Shown: positions 22,977 to 30,077 of the stretch, in pieces
Position numbering within the stretch: position 1 is the first letter of the stretch
Layout of the letters: each line of letters opens with the position of its first letter
Source: a virus
Virus record (IMG/VR): IMGVR_UViG_3300037493_006316
Location: 1 to 64,000 of that record
Reading direction: 5' to 3' (one strand)
DNA length: 64,000 nucleotides
Notes under the pieces: generated by a model
The model's database searches: none
What the model was told of the DNA's origin: nothing
What the model saw: the letters and a program-made list of their open reading frames with translations, nothing else
Translations under genes and position numbers: made by a program

Positions 22977-24421
22977 GCACGATCCCCATGGTCGCCGTCA
23001 TTCTTCGCACCGTCGACGGCAAACCCCAACGCGAGCGGATGCCGAGCAAGCGGCGGATCGCCCAGGCGATGGCCACGATGAGCGGCCATCCGGTGTTTCC
23101 GGCGCACTACCCGTTGCGCGACGCCACCGAAGATGACGGCCCCTTCGCCATCCTCGGCAAGGTCTACGACCTGCACATTCCCGTGCGCAAGGTCGGAGAC
23201 AAGGAGGTGCGCGCCATCGCAGGCTGGCACATGCCGGGCCTCGACGGCCCCGGACACCCGCTGGGCCCGCCGGCCGAATGGCCGCTCGACGCGCAGTTCT
23301 TGGAGCCCCTGGAGCACGCGATCAGCTTCGACCGCGTCGTCTTCACCGCGAGCGCGCCCACCGTCGCAGTTCAGGCGTGGCAGTGGTTGGGCCGGCGCAC
23401 CGTCGAAGCCCAGCGCGAGGCTGGCGTGCACGCCGACGTTGCGGTCGCAGCTGTGGATGAGGCCGTCGCGGCCATCGTCGCAGCCATGAACCGCTACAAC
23501 CCCTCGATCAAGCGCATCGCCCAGCCGGTCTACATGGACCTGAAGCGCGGCCTGATCACCGTCGACACCAGCGGCGCCGCGCGCGACGCAGCCCTGTCGG
23601 CCATGCGCTCGCTGTTGAGCACGGCATCCCTGCCCGAGGACTGCACCGAAGACGTGGCCACCAAGCTCAGCCCCGACGTGCTCCTGCGACCACTCGACAT
23701 CGTGACGTGGGTCATCGCCACGCACCCCGATGACCGGACGCTGACGGCGTCCGAGTGGCGCGACCGCTTCGGCCGGTGGCTGCTCGACACCATGCGCGGC
23801 GGGCCGCTGTACGTGTCCCTGCGCGACCCGGACTGCGTGTACCGCGTGAGCTTCGGCAACCGCATGAAGCTCACCGCCGGCGAGGGTGCGTTCAAGCAGA
23901 AGGTCCAGGCCGAGCTGTCCGACTCGCGGCGCGAGCGGCTCGCCGAAGTGGTCGACCTGGCCCGCGAGGTGGGGATGCAGGAGGCCACCATCGGCGCGAC
24001 CTTCGACCTCGAGATCGCCACGCCTGACGACACCGAGCCCGTCTACCTGACCCTGTCCGGCGGCGCCGTGATCGACGTGGACGTGCGCATCAAGCCGCTC
24101 GACATGAAGTACGACGCGCCCGAGCCGGGCACGATGGAGGCGAGCACGCAGGCCCCCGAGCGCCTGTCGGTCGCCGCCGACCGTGGCCTGCGCTTCGGCG
24201 CGGTCTTCGACGCGTTCTGCGTCATGGAGGCGCTGTGGACCGCGTGCTTCGGCGCGCTGCGAGACACGCGGCAGGCCACGATTCCGGCGGTGCCTGACCC
24301 CACCTACACCTGGCCGTTGCCCGCGCGCGGGGCGATCCTCTACACCGAGGCGGACCTCGACGCCTCGCAGTCCAGCGACAAGCGCGCCGCGGAGGTGCGC
24401 CGGGCCTGGGGCGTCTTGTAG
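22973..24421 (+). CDS. Unknown protein, possibly RdgC-like, 482 aa
   Basis: It starts with GTG at 22973 (GTGA overlap). The segment VYMDLKRGLITVDTSGAARD, followed by an AxxAMRSLL helix and SLPEDC, resembles the central block of RdgC (ring-shaped DNA-binding recombination regulator). LDLEIATPDDTEPVYLTLSG could be the following strand pair, but the protein is much longer than RdgC (~300 aa) and the match is weak. It ends the DNA-metabolism operon; a terminator follows. Confidence 0.4.
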   Translation: MSTIPMVAVILRTVDGKPQRERMPSKRRIAQAMATMSGHPVFPAHYPLRDATEDDGPFAILGKVYDLHIPVRKVGDKEVRAIAGWHMPGLDGPGHPLGPPAEWPLDAQFLEPLEHAISFDRVVFTASAPTVAVQAWQWLGRRTVEAQREAGVHADVAVAAVDEAVAAIVAAMNRYNPSIKRIAQPVYMDLKRGLITVDTSGAARDAALSAMRSLLSTASLPEDCTEDVATKLSPDVLLRPLDIVTWVIATHPDDRTLTASEWRDRFGRWLLDTMRGGPLYVSLRDPDCVYRVSFGNRMKLTAGEGAFKQKVQAELSDSRRERLAEVVDLAREVGMQEATIGATFDLEIATPDDTEPVYLTLSGGAVIDVDVRIKPLDMKYDAPEPGTMEASTQAPERLSVAADRGLRFGAVFDAFCVMEALWTACFGALRDTRQATIPAVPDPTYTWPLPARGAILYTEADLDASQSSDKRAAEVRRAWGVL

Positions 24422-24437
24422 CGGTTTCGCGCTTGCA
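24417..24437 (+). promoter_or_regulatory. Operator-like site, copy 3
   Basis: Starts TGTAGCGGTTTCGCGC and is identical over 21 bases to 16150-16170. It overlaps the TAG stop of the preceding gene and the -35 box of the promoter at 24433-24461. Confidence 0.55.
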
Positions 24438-24461
24438 TCCCCGCCGGCCCCGTGGTAGCCT
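24433..24461 (+). promoter_or_regulatory. Promoter with TAGCCT -10 box
   Basis: TTGCAT, 17 bases, TAGCCT. Same design as 31220-31248 and the minus-strand site at 56603-56631. It would serve the 73-aa gene and the accessory genes that follow. Confidence 0.5.
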
Positions 24462-24481
24462 CTGCAGGCGCACGGGGCTTT
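24447..24481 (+). terminator. Terminator hairpin after the DNA-metabolism operon
   Basis: GCCCCGTG (24447-24454) pairs perfectly with CACGGGGC (24471-24478) and is followed by TTT. The -10 box of the next promoter lies in the loop, so terminator and promoter are interleaved. Confidence 0.5.
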
Positions 24482-24514
24482 CGCCTTGAGCGCCACCACC
24501 CTGAACGGAGGCGC

Positions 24515-24736
24515 ATGGTCCAAGAGCAGCTCTTCGCTGACGTCGAGGTTGACGTGCGGGTGGTGTGGGTGTCGCTCATCGACCGCATGGCGCGGTTGGC
24601 GGTGGGCGGCGCCTACTACGAGGTGCACGAGGGGCAGGCGGCTCCGGCGCGTGGGCGGTTGGGCCGCGCGTTGGAGGCGGCGCTGCGGCGTGCCTTGCGT
24701 GAGGCTGCGGCCTCGGGGGTGTGTTTTGGGCAATGA
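24515..24736 (+). CDS. Hypothetical protein, 73 aa
   Basis: The ATG at 24515 follows CGGAGGCGC. The sequence MVQEQLFADVEVDVRVVWVS forms a strand-rich N-terminus, followed by YYEVHEGQAAPARG and an Ala/Arg helix. It is the first gene behind the operator/promoter pair at 24417-24461, so it may be regulated by the XRE protein. No family is recognised. Confidence 0.55.
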   Translation: MVQEQLFADVEVDVRVVWVSLIDRMARLAVGGAYYEVHEGQAAPARGRLGRALEAALRRALREAAASGVCFGQ

Positions 24737-24797
24737 ACGGACGACTGGCGCTAGCCTGAGCCCCGAAGACCTCGCCGCGATCAGCGCGGCCTTAAGG

Positions 24798-25436
24798 ATG
24801 GACGTGGTTCCGGTGAGGAGGGCGCCCGACCCCAGCGACCGGACCACCACAATGGGGTTTGACCCCGTGTCGGGGTCGGCGGAGCAGTTGCCGCCCGTTT
24901 TGGACGAGGGCCTCGCCGAGCTTATGGAAGAGCCTGACGCGGACGAAACCAAGCCGCTCCCGAGCGAGGGGGCCGACGATTGGGTCGCCGTCCTGACGGA
25001 GCGCCTCCGCGACTGTCCAGGGGTCTTTCTCGTTGCTCCCGACACCACGCGGCAACAGGTTGAGTCTAAATGGACCGATGCCGTGTTTTTGGTGGAGCGC
25101 GCTGAGGGCGGGTTTCGCTGGTTTCAACGGGGCGCCAGCGGTCTTGGCTGGGTTGCTGCCGGCAGGGTGGTTGCGACCTATAACGAGCTGCTCTCGAAAC
25201 TGCGGTTTGCCAACGATCTGGCGGCCGAGGTGGCGAAATCGACGCCACCAGCCAAGAAGGCCGTTTCCTTCTGGCAGCATCGCGCTGAGCGACTCAACGA
25301 CCACCTGGTCCTGCTTATGCAGCGCTCGACCCAGCGGCTTCATGATGACCTCTGCGCCGAAGAGTTTGACCTTGATGGGGTCGCAGTCCGAGCCGCCGAC
25401 ATCGCCGAGACCCTCCGCGTCCTGGCGGAGGCCTGA
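24798..25436 (+). CDS. Hypothetical protein, 212 aa
   Basis: The frame is open from further upstream, but the best start is ATG 24798 or GTG 24804; the latter has AAGGA five bases before it. The protein is acidic in its first 60 residues (LAELMEEPDADETKPL) and has a FRWFQRGASGLGWVAAGRV core and a long C-terminal helix. GC content is lower than in its neighbours, which may point to a recent arrival. Its stop overlaps the thyX start. Function unknown. Confidence 0.55.
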   Translation: MDVVPVRRAPDPSDRTTTMGFDPVSGSAEQLPPVLDEGLAELMEEPDADETKPLPSEGADDWVAVLTERLRDCPGVFLVAPDTTRQQVESKWTDAVFLVERAEGGFRWFQRGASGLGWVAAGRVVATYNELLSKLRFANDLAAEVAKSTPPAKKAVSFWQHRAERLNDHLVLLMQRSTQRLHDDLCAEEFDLDGVAVRAADIAETLRVLAEA

Positions 25437-26287
25437 TGCGCCCGCACTCTCCCGCCCTTGACGCGATCCTGGGCCAGCGCTTCGACGTCCTCGATCACGG
25501 CTTCGTCCGCGTGATCGACTACATGGGGGACGACGCTGCGGTGGTCCAAGCCGCGCGGGTGTCCTACGGCGAGGGCACTCGGGCCGTGCGCGAAGACCGC
25601 GGGCTCATCCGCTACTTGATGCGGCACCGCCACACGACGCCCTTCGAGATGTGCGAGCTGAAGCTCCACGTCAAGCTGCCGGTCTTCGTGGCCCGCCAGT
25701 GGATCCGCCACCGGATGGCGAACGTCAACGAGGCCAGCGCCCGCTACAGCGTGATGGATCGGGAGTTCTACCTCCCGGCGCCCGAGGCTGTGGCGCTCCA
25801 GTCCGCCGACAACAAGCAGGGCCGGGGGGAGGCGGTCGACCCGCACACCGCGGCGTCGTTCATTGAGGTCCTGACCAAGGTCTCGGCCCAGGCCCGCGAG
25901 GACTATGACGGCGCGCTCGAAGCCGGCATCGCCCGGGAGCTGGCCCGGATCGGCTTGACCTTGAACACCTACACCGAGTGGTACTGGAAGATCGACCTGC
26001 ACAACCTGCTGCACTTCCTCGCGCTGCGCATGGACGCGCACGCGCAGATGGAGATCCGCGTCTACGCCGACATCATCGCCGGCATCGTGGCGCAGTGGGT
26101 GCCGCTGAGCTGGGAGGCCTTCGAGGACTACCGGCTGCACGCGGTGACCTTCAGCCGGGGGCAGCTCTCCGCCCTGCGGGTCGCCCTCAAGGGCCAGCCG
26201 GTGTCGCTCGCCGAGCACGGCATCACCGCCCGCGAGCTGCGGGACCTTGTCGAGGCCACGGGCCTCGAAGACGTGGAGGTCCGATGA
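25436..26287 (+). CDS. thyX: Flavin-dependent thymidylate synthase
   Basis: The ThyX signature appears as RHRMANVNEASARYS at residues 91-105 (consensus RHRxxSxNExSxRY, with Ala in place of the first Ser). It follows QWIRH and is preceded by TPFEMCELKLHVKLPVFVAR, which provides dUMP/FAD contacts. The late ALRMDAHAQMEIRVYA matches the conserved LR..HAQ.EIR substrate-binding block. The enzyme makes dTMP from dUMP using FAD and folate, supporting phage DNA synthesis. Full length at 283 aa. Confidence 0.95.
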   Translation: MRPHSPALDAILGQRFDVLDHGFVRVIDYMGDDAAVVQAARVSYGEGTRAVREDRGLIRYLMRHRHTTPFEMCELKLHVKLPVFVARQWIRHRMANVNEASARYSVMDREFYLPAPEAVALQSADNKQGRGEAVDPHTAASFIEVLTKVSAQAREDYDGALEAGIARELARIGLTLNTYTEWYWKIDLHNLLHFLALRMDAHAQMEIRVYADIIAGIVAQWVPLSWEAFEDYRLHAVTFSRGQLSALRVALKGQPVSLAEHGITARELRDLVEATGLEDVEVR

Positions 26288-26883
26288 GCCTGATCATCAG
26301 CAACCGCGACGCCCTCGTTGCGCACGCCGCGGGCTGTTTGGCCGCCCGCCAGGCACAAGCCCCGGCGCCGCGCCTGCGCCTGGGCAACATCAGCGGCCTC
26401 GACTTCTCGGGGCTCAACCTCGAAGGGTTGACGCTGTTGGCGCCCTTTCTCGCCGGCGGGTACAACATCTCTCGCTGCAAGTTCCGCGGCAGCAACCTGC
26501 GGGGCGCGCGGCTGACGTTCCACGACCTGACGGGCGTGGACTTCACCGAGGCGGACCTGACCGGCGCGACGCTCTTCGGCGCCGACCTGCGCCGCGCGAC
26601 GATGGCGGGCGCCAAGGTCGCCGAGGGCGTGGTGCACGCGACCGCGCCGCTTCTCGCCAGTTTTGAGACCCGCGAGAACGACGAGATGTGGCACGCCTAC
26701 GCGCTCACCGACGGGCGCGTCATCCTGACCCTCGGCAACGAGCGCCAGCCGCTGGAATGGTGGCTGGCGAACGTCAAGGCTTGGGCCAAGGCCCGCGCCT
26801 ATGCGGACTGGCAGTTCCGGCAGAAGGTGGAGCCTGCCATCCGCAAGGCCCAGGAGCTGGCGGCAGAGGTGGCTCGTGGGTGA
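26284..26883 (+). CDS. Pentapeptide-repeat protein, 199 aa
   Basis: Residues ~35-120 contain A(N/D)LxG-type repeats: LDFSGLNLEGL, CKFRGSNLRGARLTF and VDFTEADLTGATLFGADLRR. These form a short right-handed quadrilateral beta helix. The last ~70 residues are a separate domain (ETRENDEMWHAYAL, LEWWLANVKAWAKARA) that resembles the end of phage-type small repeat proteins. Such proteins can mimic DNA and protect gyrase; that role is unproven here. ATG overlaps the thyX stop. Confidence 0.75.
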   Translation: MSLIISNRDALVAHAAGCLAARQAQAPAPRLRLGNISGLDFSGLNLEGLTLLAPFLAGGYNISRCKFRGSNLRGARLTFHDLTGVDFTEADLTGATLFGADLRRATMAGAKVAEGVVHATAPLLASFETRENDEMWHAYALTDGRVILTLGNERQPLEWWLANVKAWAKARAYADWQFRQKVEPAIRKAQELAAEVARG

Positions 26884-27034
26884 GCTCGCGGATGACGAGC
26901 GGGGCCTGTTGTGGGCCCTGCGGTGGACGCTGTTGGCCCTGGTGGTTGTGTGGGTGACTGCCGGGGGTCTGTTTGCGGTGAATCAGGAGAGCCGCGCGGT
27001 GGCGCGGTGGGAGGTGAGCGATGGGAGCCAATGA
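26876..27034 (+). CDS. Single-pass membrane protein, 52 aa
   Basis: The GTG at 26876 starts VGELADDERGLLWALR, followed by one hydrophobic helix (WTLLALVVVWVTAGGLFAV) and a short polar tail. It overlaps genes on both sides. Function unknown; possibly a host-membrane effector. Confidence 0.5.
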   Translation: MGELADDERGLLWALRWTLLALVVVWVTAGGLFAVNQESRAVARWEVSDGSQ

Positions 27035-27539
27035 CACGATCGTGAGGCCCGCGTACGAGATGAATCTGTGCTCCGGGCTGGTTGAGGCAGCGAACATGCT
27101 GGCCGCCGAGGCTGCAGCAGAAAGGCGGGTCATCGAGCGCCCATTCAACGGGCTGGCCATGAAGGCGTGGCCCGGCATCACTGGCGCGCAGGTCGTGGTC
27201 GACTGGCAGTACGGCCTTGGCTGCCGTCGTGAGACGAAGCAGCGCGCCGAGCGCGACGCCCTCCGCACCCGCGCCGAGGCCGCCGAGCAGCGCGCCGAGG
27301 CCGCCGAGGCCGCGCTGGCACAGGCCCGCGCCGACCGCGCGCTCATGACCGGCCTGTGGCTCGCCACGGTGCCGCCGGACGTGCTGCCTACGCTGCTCCC
27401 GGCAGACCCGGGCGACCGAGACCGGCTGGTCGCCGCGCTCGACGCGGTGGACCTGCAGTCGGGCACCGCGTCGCACACGGCGGCGGCGCGCGCGGTCATC
27501 GCGCGCATCGTGGCGGAGACGGCTGGGGGTGCGCGGTGA
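27021..27539 (+). CDS. Coiled-coil protein A, 172 aa
   Basis: The N-terminal ~75 residues form a small domain (MGANDTIVRPAYEMNLCSGL, WPGITGAQVVVDWQYGLGCR), followed by heptads (RAEAAEQRAEAAEAALAQAR) and a helical C-terminus. The heptad segment resembles the protein at 28934-29482. The ATG follows GAGGTGAGCG. Unknown role in the rightward accessory cluster. Confidence 0.55.
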   Translation: MGANDTIVRPAYEMNLCSGLVEAANMLAAEAAAERRVIERPFNGLAMKAWPGITGAQVVVDWQYGLGCRRETKQRAERDALRTRAEAAEQRAEAAEAALAQARADRALMTGLWLATVPPDVLPTLLPADPGDRDRLVAALDAVDLQSGTASHTAAARAVIARIVAETAGGAR

Positions 27540-27754
27540 CCCTCCGCCACCTCCTCCGCCGACCCCGCACCACCGCCGAGCGCCGCGCTGCCTGCGCTGC
27601 CGCGGCCGACGTGCGGAGCGGCGAGGACGTGGTGCCGGTGCGGGCCTGGTGGCGGCCGACGGCGTGGGATGACCGCCCGGTCAGCGCGCGCGGCGACAGG
27701 TCGCGGCGGTGGCCGGGGTGGTGGCCCTGTCCGCGTGGTGCGGGTGGGGCGTGA
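27536..27754 (+). CDS. Doubtful small Arg/Trp-rich protein, 72 aa
   Basis: The GTG at 27536 makes a GTGA overlap. The first 40 residues (VTLRHLLRRPRTTAERRAAC ... EDVVPVRAWWRP) look plausible; the last 25 are Arg/Gly/Trp-rich and could be read-through of non-coding sequence. Coupling is the main support. Confidence 0.35.
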   Translation: MTLRHLLRRPRTTAERRAACAAAADVRSGEDVVPVRAWWRPTAWDDRPVSARGDRSRRWPGWWPCPRGAGGA

Positions 27755-27790
27755 GGGTAGAGGCGCCGATGGGGCGCGATGGAGGTGAGC

Positions 27791-28135
27791 ATGGGCGATA
27801 TCAGCATCAGCGACCTGCTGCGGTGCATTCCGAGCACGCGCGCGCAGATCGCCTACACCGGCGACCCGCTGGTGTACCTGCAGGCCGCGTTCGAGGCGGT
27901 GGCGCGGGAGGCTGCCGAGGACGCGCTGAAGGTCCCGCCGGGGGCGAGACGGCAATTGTTCATCCAGCCGCAGGCCGGCGGCGGGTGGTTCCACCTCGGG
28001 CCCGCCGACCGGGTGCGGACTGGCGATCTGCGGGACTCGTTGGTTGATTTCGAGGCTGAGGAGGGCGTTGAGTTCGACGTGCGCCCGATGACCCAAGCAG
28101 CCGTTGACGCTCTGCCCGAGTTTGACGGCTGGTAG
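27791..28135 (+). CDS. Hypothetical protein, 114 aa
   Basis: The ATG at 27791 follows GGAGGTGAGC, the best ribosome binding site in the area. The protein (MGDISISDLLRCIPSTRAQI; then a helix, AAFEAVAREAAEDALKV, and FIQPQAGGGWFHLGPADRVR) is compact and acidic at the end (FEAEEGVEFDV). No family is recognised. Confidence 0.6.
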   Translation: MGDISISDLLRCIPSTRAQIAYTGDPLVYLQAAFEAVAREAAEDALKVPPGARRQLFIQPQAGGGWFHLGPADRVRTGDLRDSLVDFEAEEGVEFDVRPMTQAAVDALPEFDGW

Positions 28136-28232
28136 TTGTCACCCGCTGAAATCCGCCGGCGCCCTCCGGGTGCTACGCTCCGCCCAGGCCCGAGCCCCCA
28201 CCACACCCGGGGGACGTGCGCCCGGGGGGAGC

Positions 28233-28481
28233 GTGGCACCGCACCGCACACGGCAGGCCCTGCTCCTCACCCTCCGCGACGCCGCGCGCCTGCTCCGGGC
28301 GCCGGTCGCGGGGCCGGACGGGCCGCTGGCCGACCGGGCGGCGGTGGCGCAGCATGAGGCCGTGGGCCTGCTGCTGACGGTGGGTGGGCTGCGGGGTGGC
28401 TGGACATGGTGGGCCGCGGTCCGGGTGGTCTGGGCCGCGGGGAGACTGTACGAGAGGGCGCGAGGGGCGCCGAAGGGGTGA
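28233..28481 (+). CDS. Small protein with C-terminal hydrophobic helix, 82 aa
   Basis: The GTG at 28233 follows GGGGGGAGC. The last third (GGWTWWAAVRVVWAAGRLYE) is hydrophobic and ends RARGAPKG. The end resembles that of the 86-aa protein at 31457 (LAFAAGRLYG ... RAARGR), so the two may be distant paralogues. The 97 bases before it hold GC-rich hairpins and a TACGCT -10-like box but no clear -35. Confidence 0.5.
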   Translation: MAPHRTRQALLLTLRDAARLLRAPVAGPDGPLADRAAVAQHEAVGLLLTVGGLRGGWTWWAAVRVVWAAGRLYERARGAPKG

Positions 28482-28484
28482 GGG
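28456..28484 (+). repeat. Direct repeat, copy 1 (29 bp)
   Basis: This matches 28905-28933 with one mismatch (begins GGGCGCGAGGGGCGCCGA and ends GGTGAGGG). It spans the end of one gene and the ribosome binding region of the next; copy 2 sits in the same position before the next gene. It probably arose by duplication of a gene-start cassette. Confidence 0.7.
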
Positions 28485-28485
28485 C

Positions 28486-28860
28486 GTGTCTGAACTTGAA
28501 CAAGCTATCGCGAACATCAAGGCGCACGTTGATGTCGACGACTACGAGGGTCGCTGCGGTCTTGCGCTAGCTCTGTCACTTCTGGAGGCCATGCAGGCTG
28601 CGGACCATGCATCTATGGTCGGGCAGATGCTGGGCTACCGATGGGCGGTCAGCCCTGCCGTCGGGCACCCAGCCGGGTGCGGGCTGTTCCTGAGCTACCA
28701 GCGCGGAGCGTTCGACATGCTCGCCGCTCGGGACACCGACACCGACCCGTGGGACCTGCTGACGAGCGACAGCACGCGGGCCGGTCTGACGACTGCGCAG
28801 ATGGTCGCCGAGGCGCGCGCAGCCGCCGCCCGGTTCGAGCGGGAGTCCACTGAGGACTGA
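28486..28860 (+). CDS. Hypothetical protein, 124 aa
   Basis: The GTG at 28486 follows GGTGAGGGC. The protein starts VSELEQAIANIKAHVDVDDY and contains MLGYRWAVSPAVGHPAGCGL and an acidic DTDTDPWDLLTSD. Base composition is less GC-rich than its neighbours. It lies between the two direct-repeat copies, consistent with insertion as a unit. Function unknown. Confidence 0.55.
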   Translation: MSELEQAIANIKAHVDVDDYEGRCGLALALSLLEAMQAADHASMVGQMLGYRWAVSPAVGHPAGCGLFLSYQRGAFDMLAARDTDTDPWDLLTSDSTRAGLTTAQMVAEARAAAARFERESTED

Positions 28861-28871
28861 CAGCACCAAGC

Positions 28872-28895
28872 CCCGGCCTGCCGATGCGGGCCGGG
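28872..28895. other. Intergenic hairpin, copy 1
   Basis: CCCGGCC pairs with GGCCGGG around TGCCGATGCG. Preceded by TGACAGCACCAAG, almost identical to the lead-in of the hairpin at 29492. There is no T-run on the plus strand; on the minus strand CTTGGTGCTG follows. Confidence 0.45.
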
Positions 28896-28904
28896 CAACA
28901 CGAC

Positions 28905-28933
28905 GGGCGCGAGGGGCGCCGAGGGGGTGAGGG
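28905..28933 (+). repeat. Direct repeat, copy 2 (29 bp)
   Basis: The partner of 28456-28484, one base different. It ends one base before the ATG at 28934 and supplies its ribosome binding site (GGTGAGGG). Confidence 0.7.
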
Positions 28934-29482
28934 ATGGGCGACATAGAGAAGCTTGAGGCGAGGCTTGATGCGGCCCTGGTGAGAGTCAAGGCGGCGCGAG
29001 CCGATGGTCAGCGCGCCGAGAATGAGGCGCTTGACCTGATGATTCAGATCGGCACCCATTCGGCGCGCAAAGCCGAGGTCGAGCGAGACGCCGCCGTGGC
29101 CCGCGCCGAGGCTGCAGAGGCCCGCGCGACGCTCGCCGAGGCGGACCTCGACGCGCTCGCCCGCACCGTCGGAGCCGCCATCGTGGCGGGCTCGCTCGCC
29201 TCGGGCGAGTCGCTGACCAGCCCACCACAGCACGCCATCGTCTCAACGGTGAACCGGCTGCGCGCCCGCGCTGAGGCTGCGGAGGCAGCGCTGGCCGCCG
29301 CCAATGCGCGCGCCGACCATGCCGTACACCGCGCGGCCAAGGCTGAGGTCGACGTGGATGAGGCTGACGTGCGCTGCGACGGTTTCGAACGCCTGCTTAG
29401 CGAGGGGCTGGAGATCGTCGAGAGCCTGAGCGCCGGGCATGACGTGTGGGCGGCGCAGGTGCGCCGCGCTCTGGGTGTCTGA
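28934..29482 (+). CDS. Coiled-coil protein B, 182 aa
   Basis: The ATG at 28934 starts MGDIEKLEARLDAALVRVKA. Heptad-rich segments flank a short non-helical insert (GSLASGESLTSPPQHAIV). RLRARAEAAEAALAAANARA resembles the 172-aa protein upstream, suggesting a duplicated family. The C-terminus ends with SAGHDVWAAQVRRALGV. No enzyme motif. Confidence 0.6.
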   Translation: MGDIEKLEARLDAALVRVKAARADGQRAENEALDLMIQIGTHSARKAEVERDAAVARAEAAEARATLAEADLDALARTVGAAIVAGSLASGESLTSPPQHAIVSTVNRLRARAEAAEAALAAANARADHAVHRAAKAEVDVDEADVRCDGFERLLSEGLEIVESLSAGHDVWAAQVRRALGV

Positions 29483-29491
29483 CAGCACAAA

Positions 29492-29520
29492 GCCCCGGCC
29501 TGCTGGTAGCAGACCGGGGC
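29492..29520. other. Intergenic hairpin, copy 2
   Basis: GCCCCGG-C-CTGCT pairs with AGCAG-A-CCGGGGC around GGT, a strong 12-bp stem with one mismatch. The flank TGACAGCACAAAG repeats that of copy 1. A TTTGTGC tract follows on the minus strand, but no minus gene needs it; it may act as a plus-strand mRNA end stabiliser. Confidence 0.5.
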
Positions 29521-29591
29521 CAGAACGCCCGTGCGCCGGGATGCCGCAGCCCATCACACCGTCACCCACAACCAACCCAAACGGAGCCTCA

Positions 29592-30077
29592 ATGCTAACC
29601 ACGGCTTTCGCCCTGGCCTCCTACATACACGCGGGCCAACGCTACGGCAACCGTCCGTTCATCAGCCACGTCATCGACGTGCACGAAGTCATCGCCGCGC
29701 TCTACCCCGACGACGTCGAGCTTCAGGCCGCCGCCTACCTCCACGACGCCATCGAAGACGCCCCTGAAGGCATGGACGCGCGGCAGATGATCGCCGTGCG
29801 CTGCGGCGCCGGTGTGCTCGCCTTGGTCGAGGCCGTCACCGACGAGCCCGGCGAGACCCGCGCCGAGCGCAAGGTCAAGACCCTGCCGAAGACCGCCGCG
29901 GCCGGCTGGCGCGCGGTGGCCCTGAAGCTGGCTGACCGCAGCTGCAACATGCGCGGCCAGGCCCACGCCGCCATGTACCGGGCCGAGCTGCCCGCCTTCC
30001 GCGCCGCGCTCTTTCCGGTCACCGCTGAGCGCCCCGAGTTGGCGCCGCTGTGGGCCGGGCTGGGGGTGGTGTCGTGA
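29592..30077 (+). CDS. HD-domain (p)ppGpp hydrolase-like protein (SpoT/MESH1 type)
   Basis: The motifs follow the SpoT-hydrolase order: HAGQRYGNRPFISHVIDVHE (residues 13-32), AAYLHDAIEDAPEG (His51-Asp52, then Glu55-Asp56) and VALKLADRSCNMRG (~111-124). These provide the metal-binding H...HD...D set and the ED pair. At 161 aa there is only the hydrolase domain and no synthetase, as in MESH1. It would remove the host alarmone or a related nucleotide. ATG at 29592 after GGAGCCTCA; coupled to the ATP-grasp gene. Confidence 0.75.
   Translation: MLTTAFALASYIHAGQRYGNRPFISHVIDVHEVIAALYPDDVELQAAAYLHDAIEDAPEGMDARQMIAVRCGAGVLALVEAVTDEPGETRAERKVKTLPKTAAAGWRAVALKLADRSCNMRGQAHAAMYRAELPAFRAALFPVTAERPELAPLWAGLGVVS

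Noticed and set aside
22931-25048. 705-codon minus-strand frame opposite the RdgC-like candidate
   Set aside because: Antisense shadow; the plus genes here are coupled by 4-bp overlaps and have regulatory signals.
28141-28232. Promoter before the 82-aa gene
   Set aside because: A TACGCT box is present, but no -35 box at acceptable spacing; not listed as a promoter.
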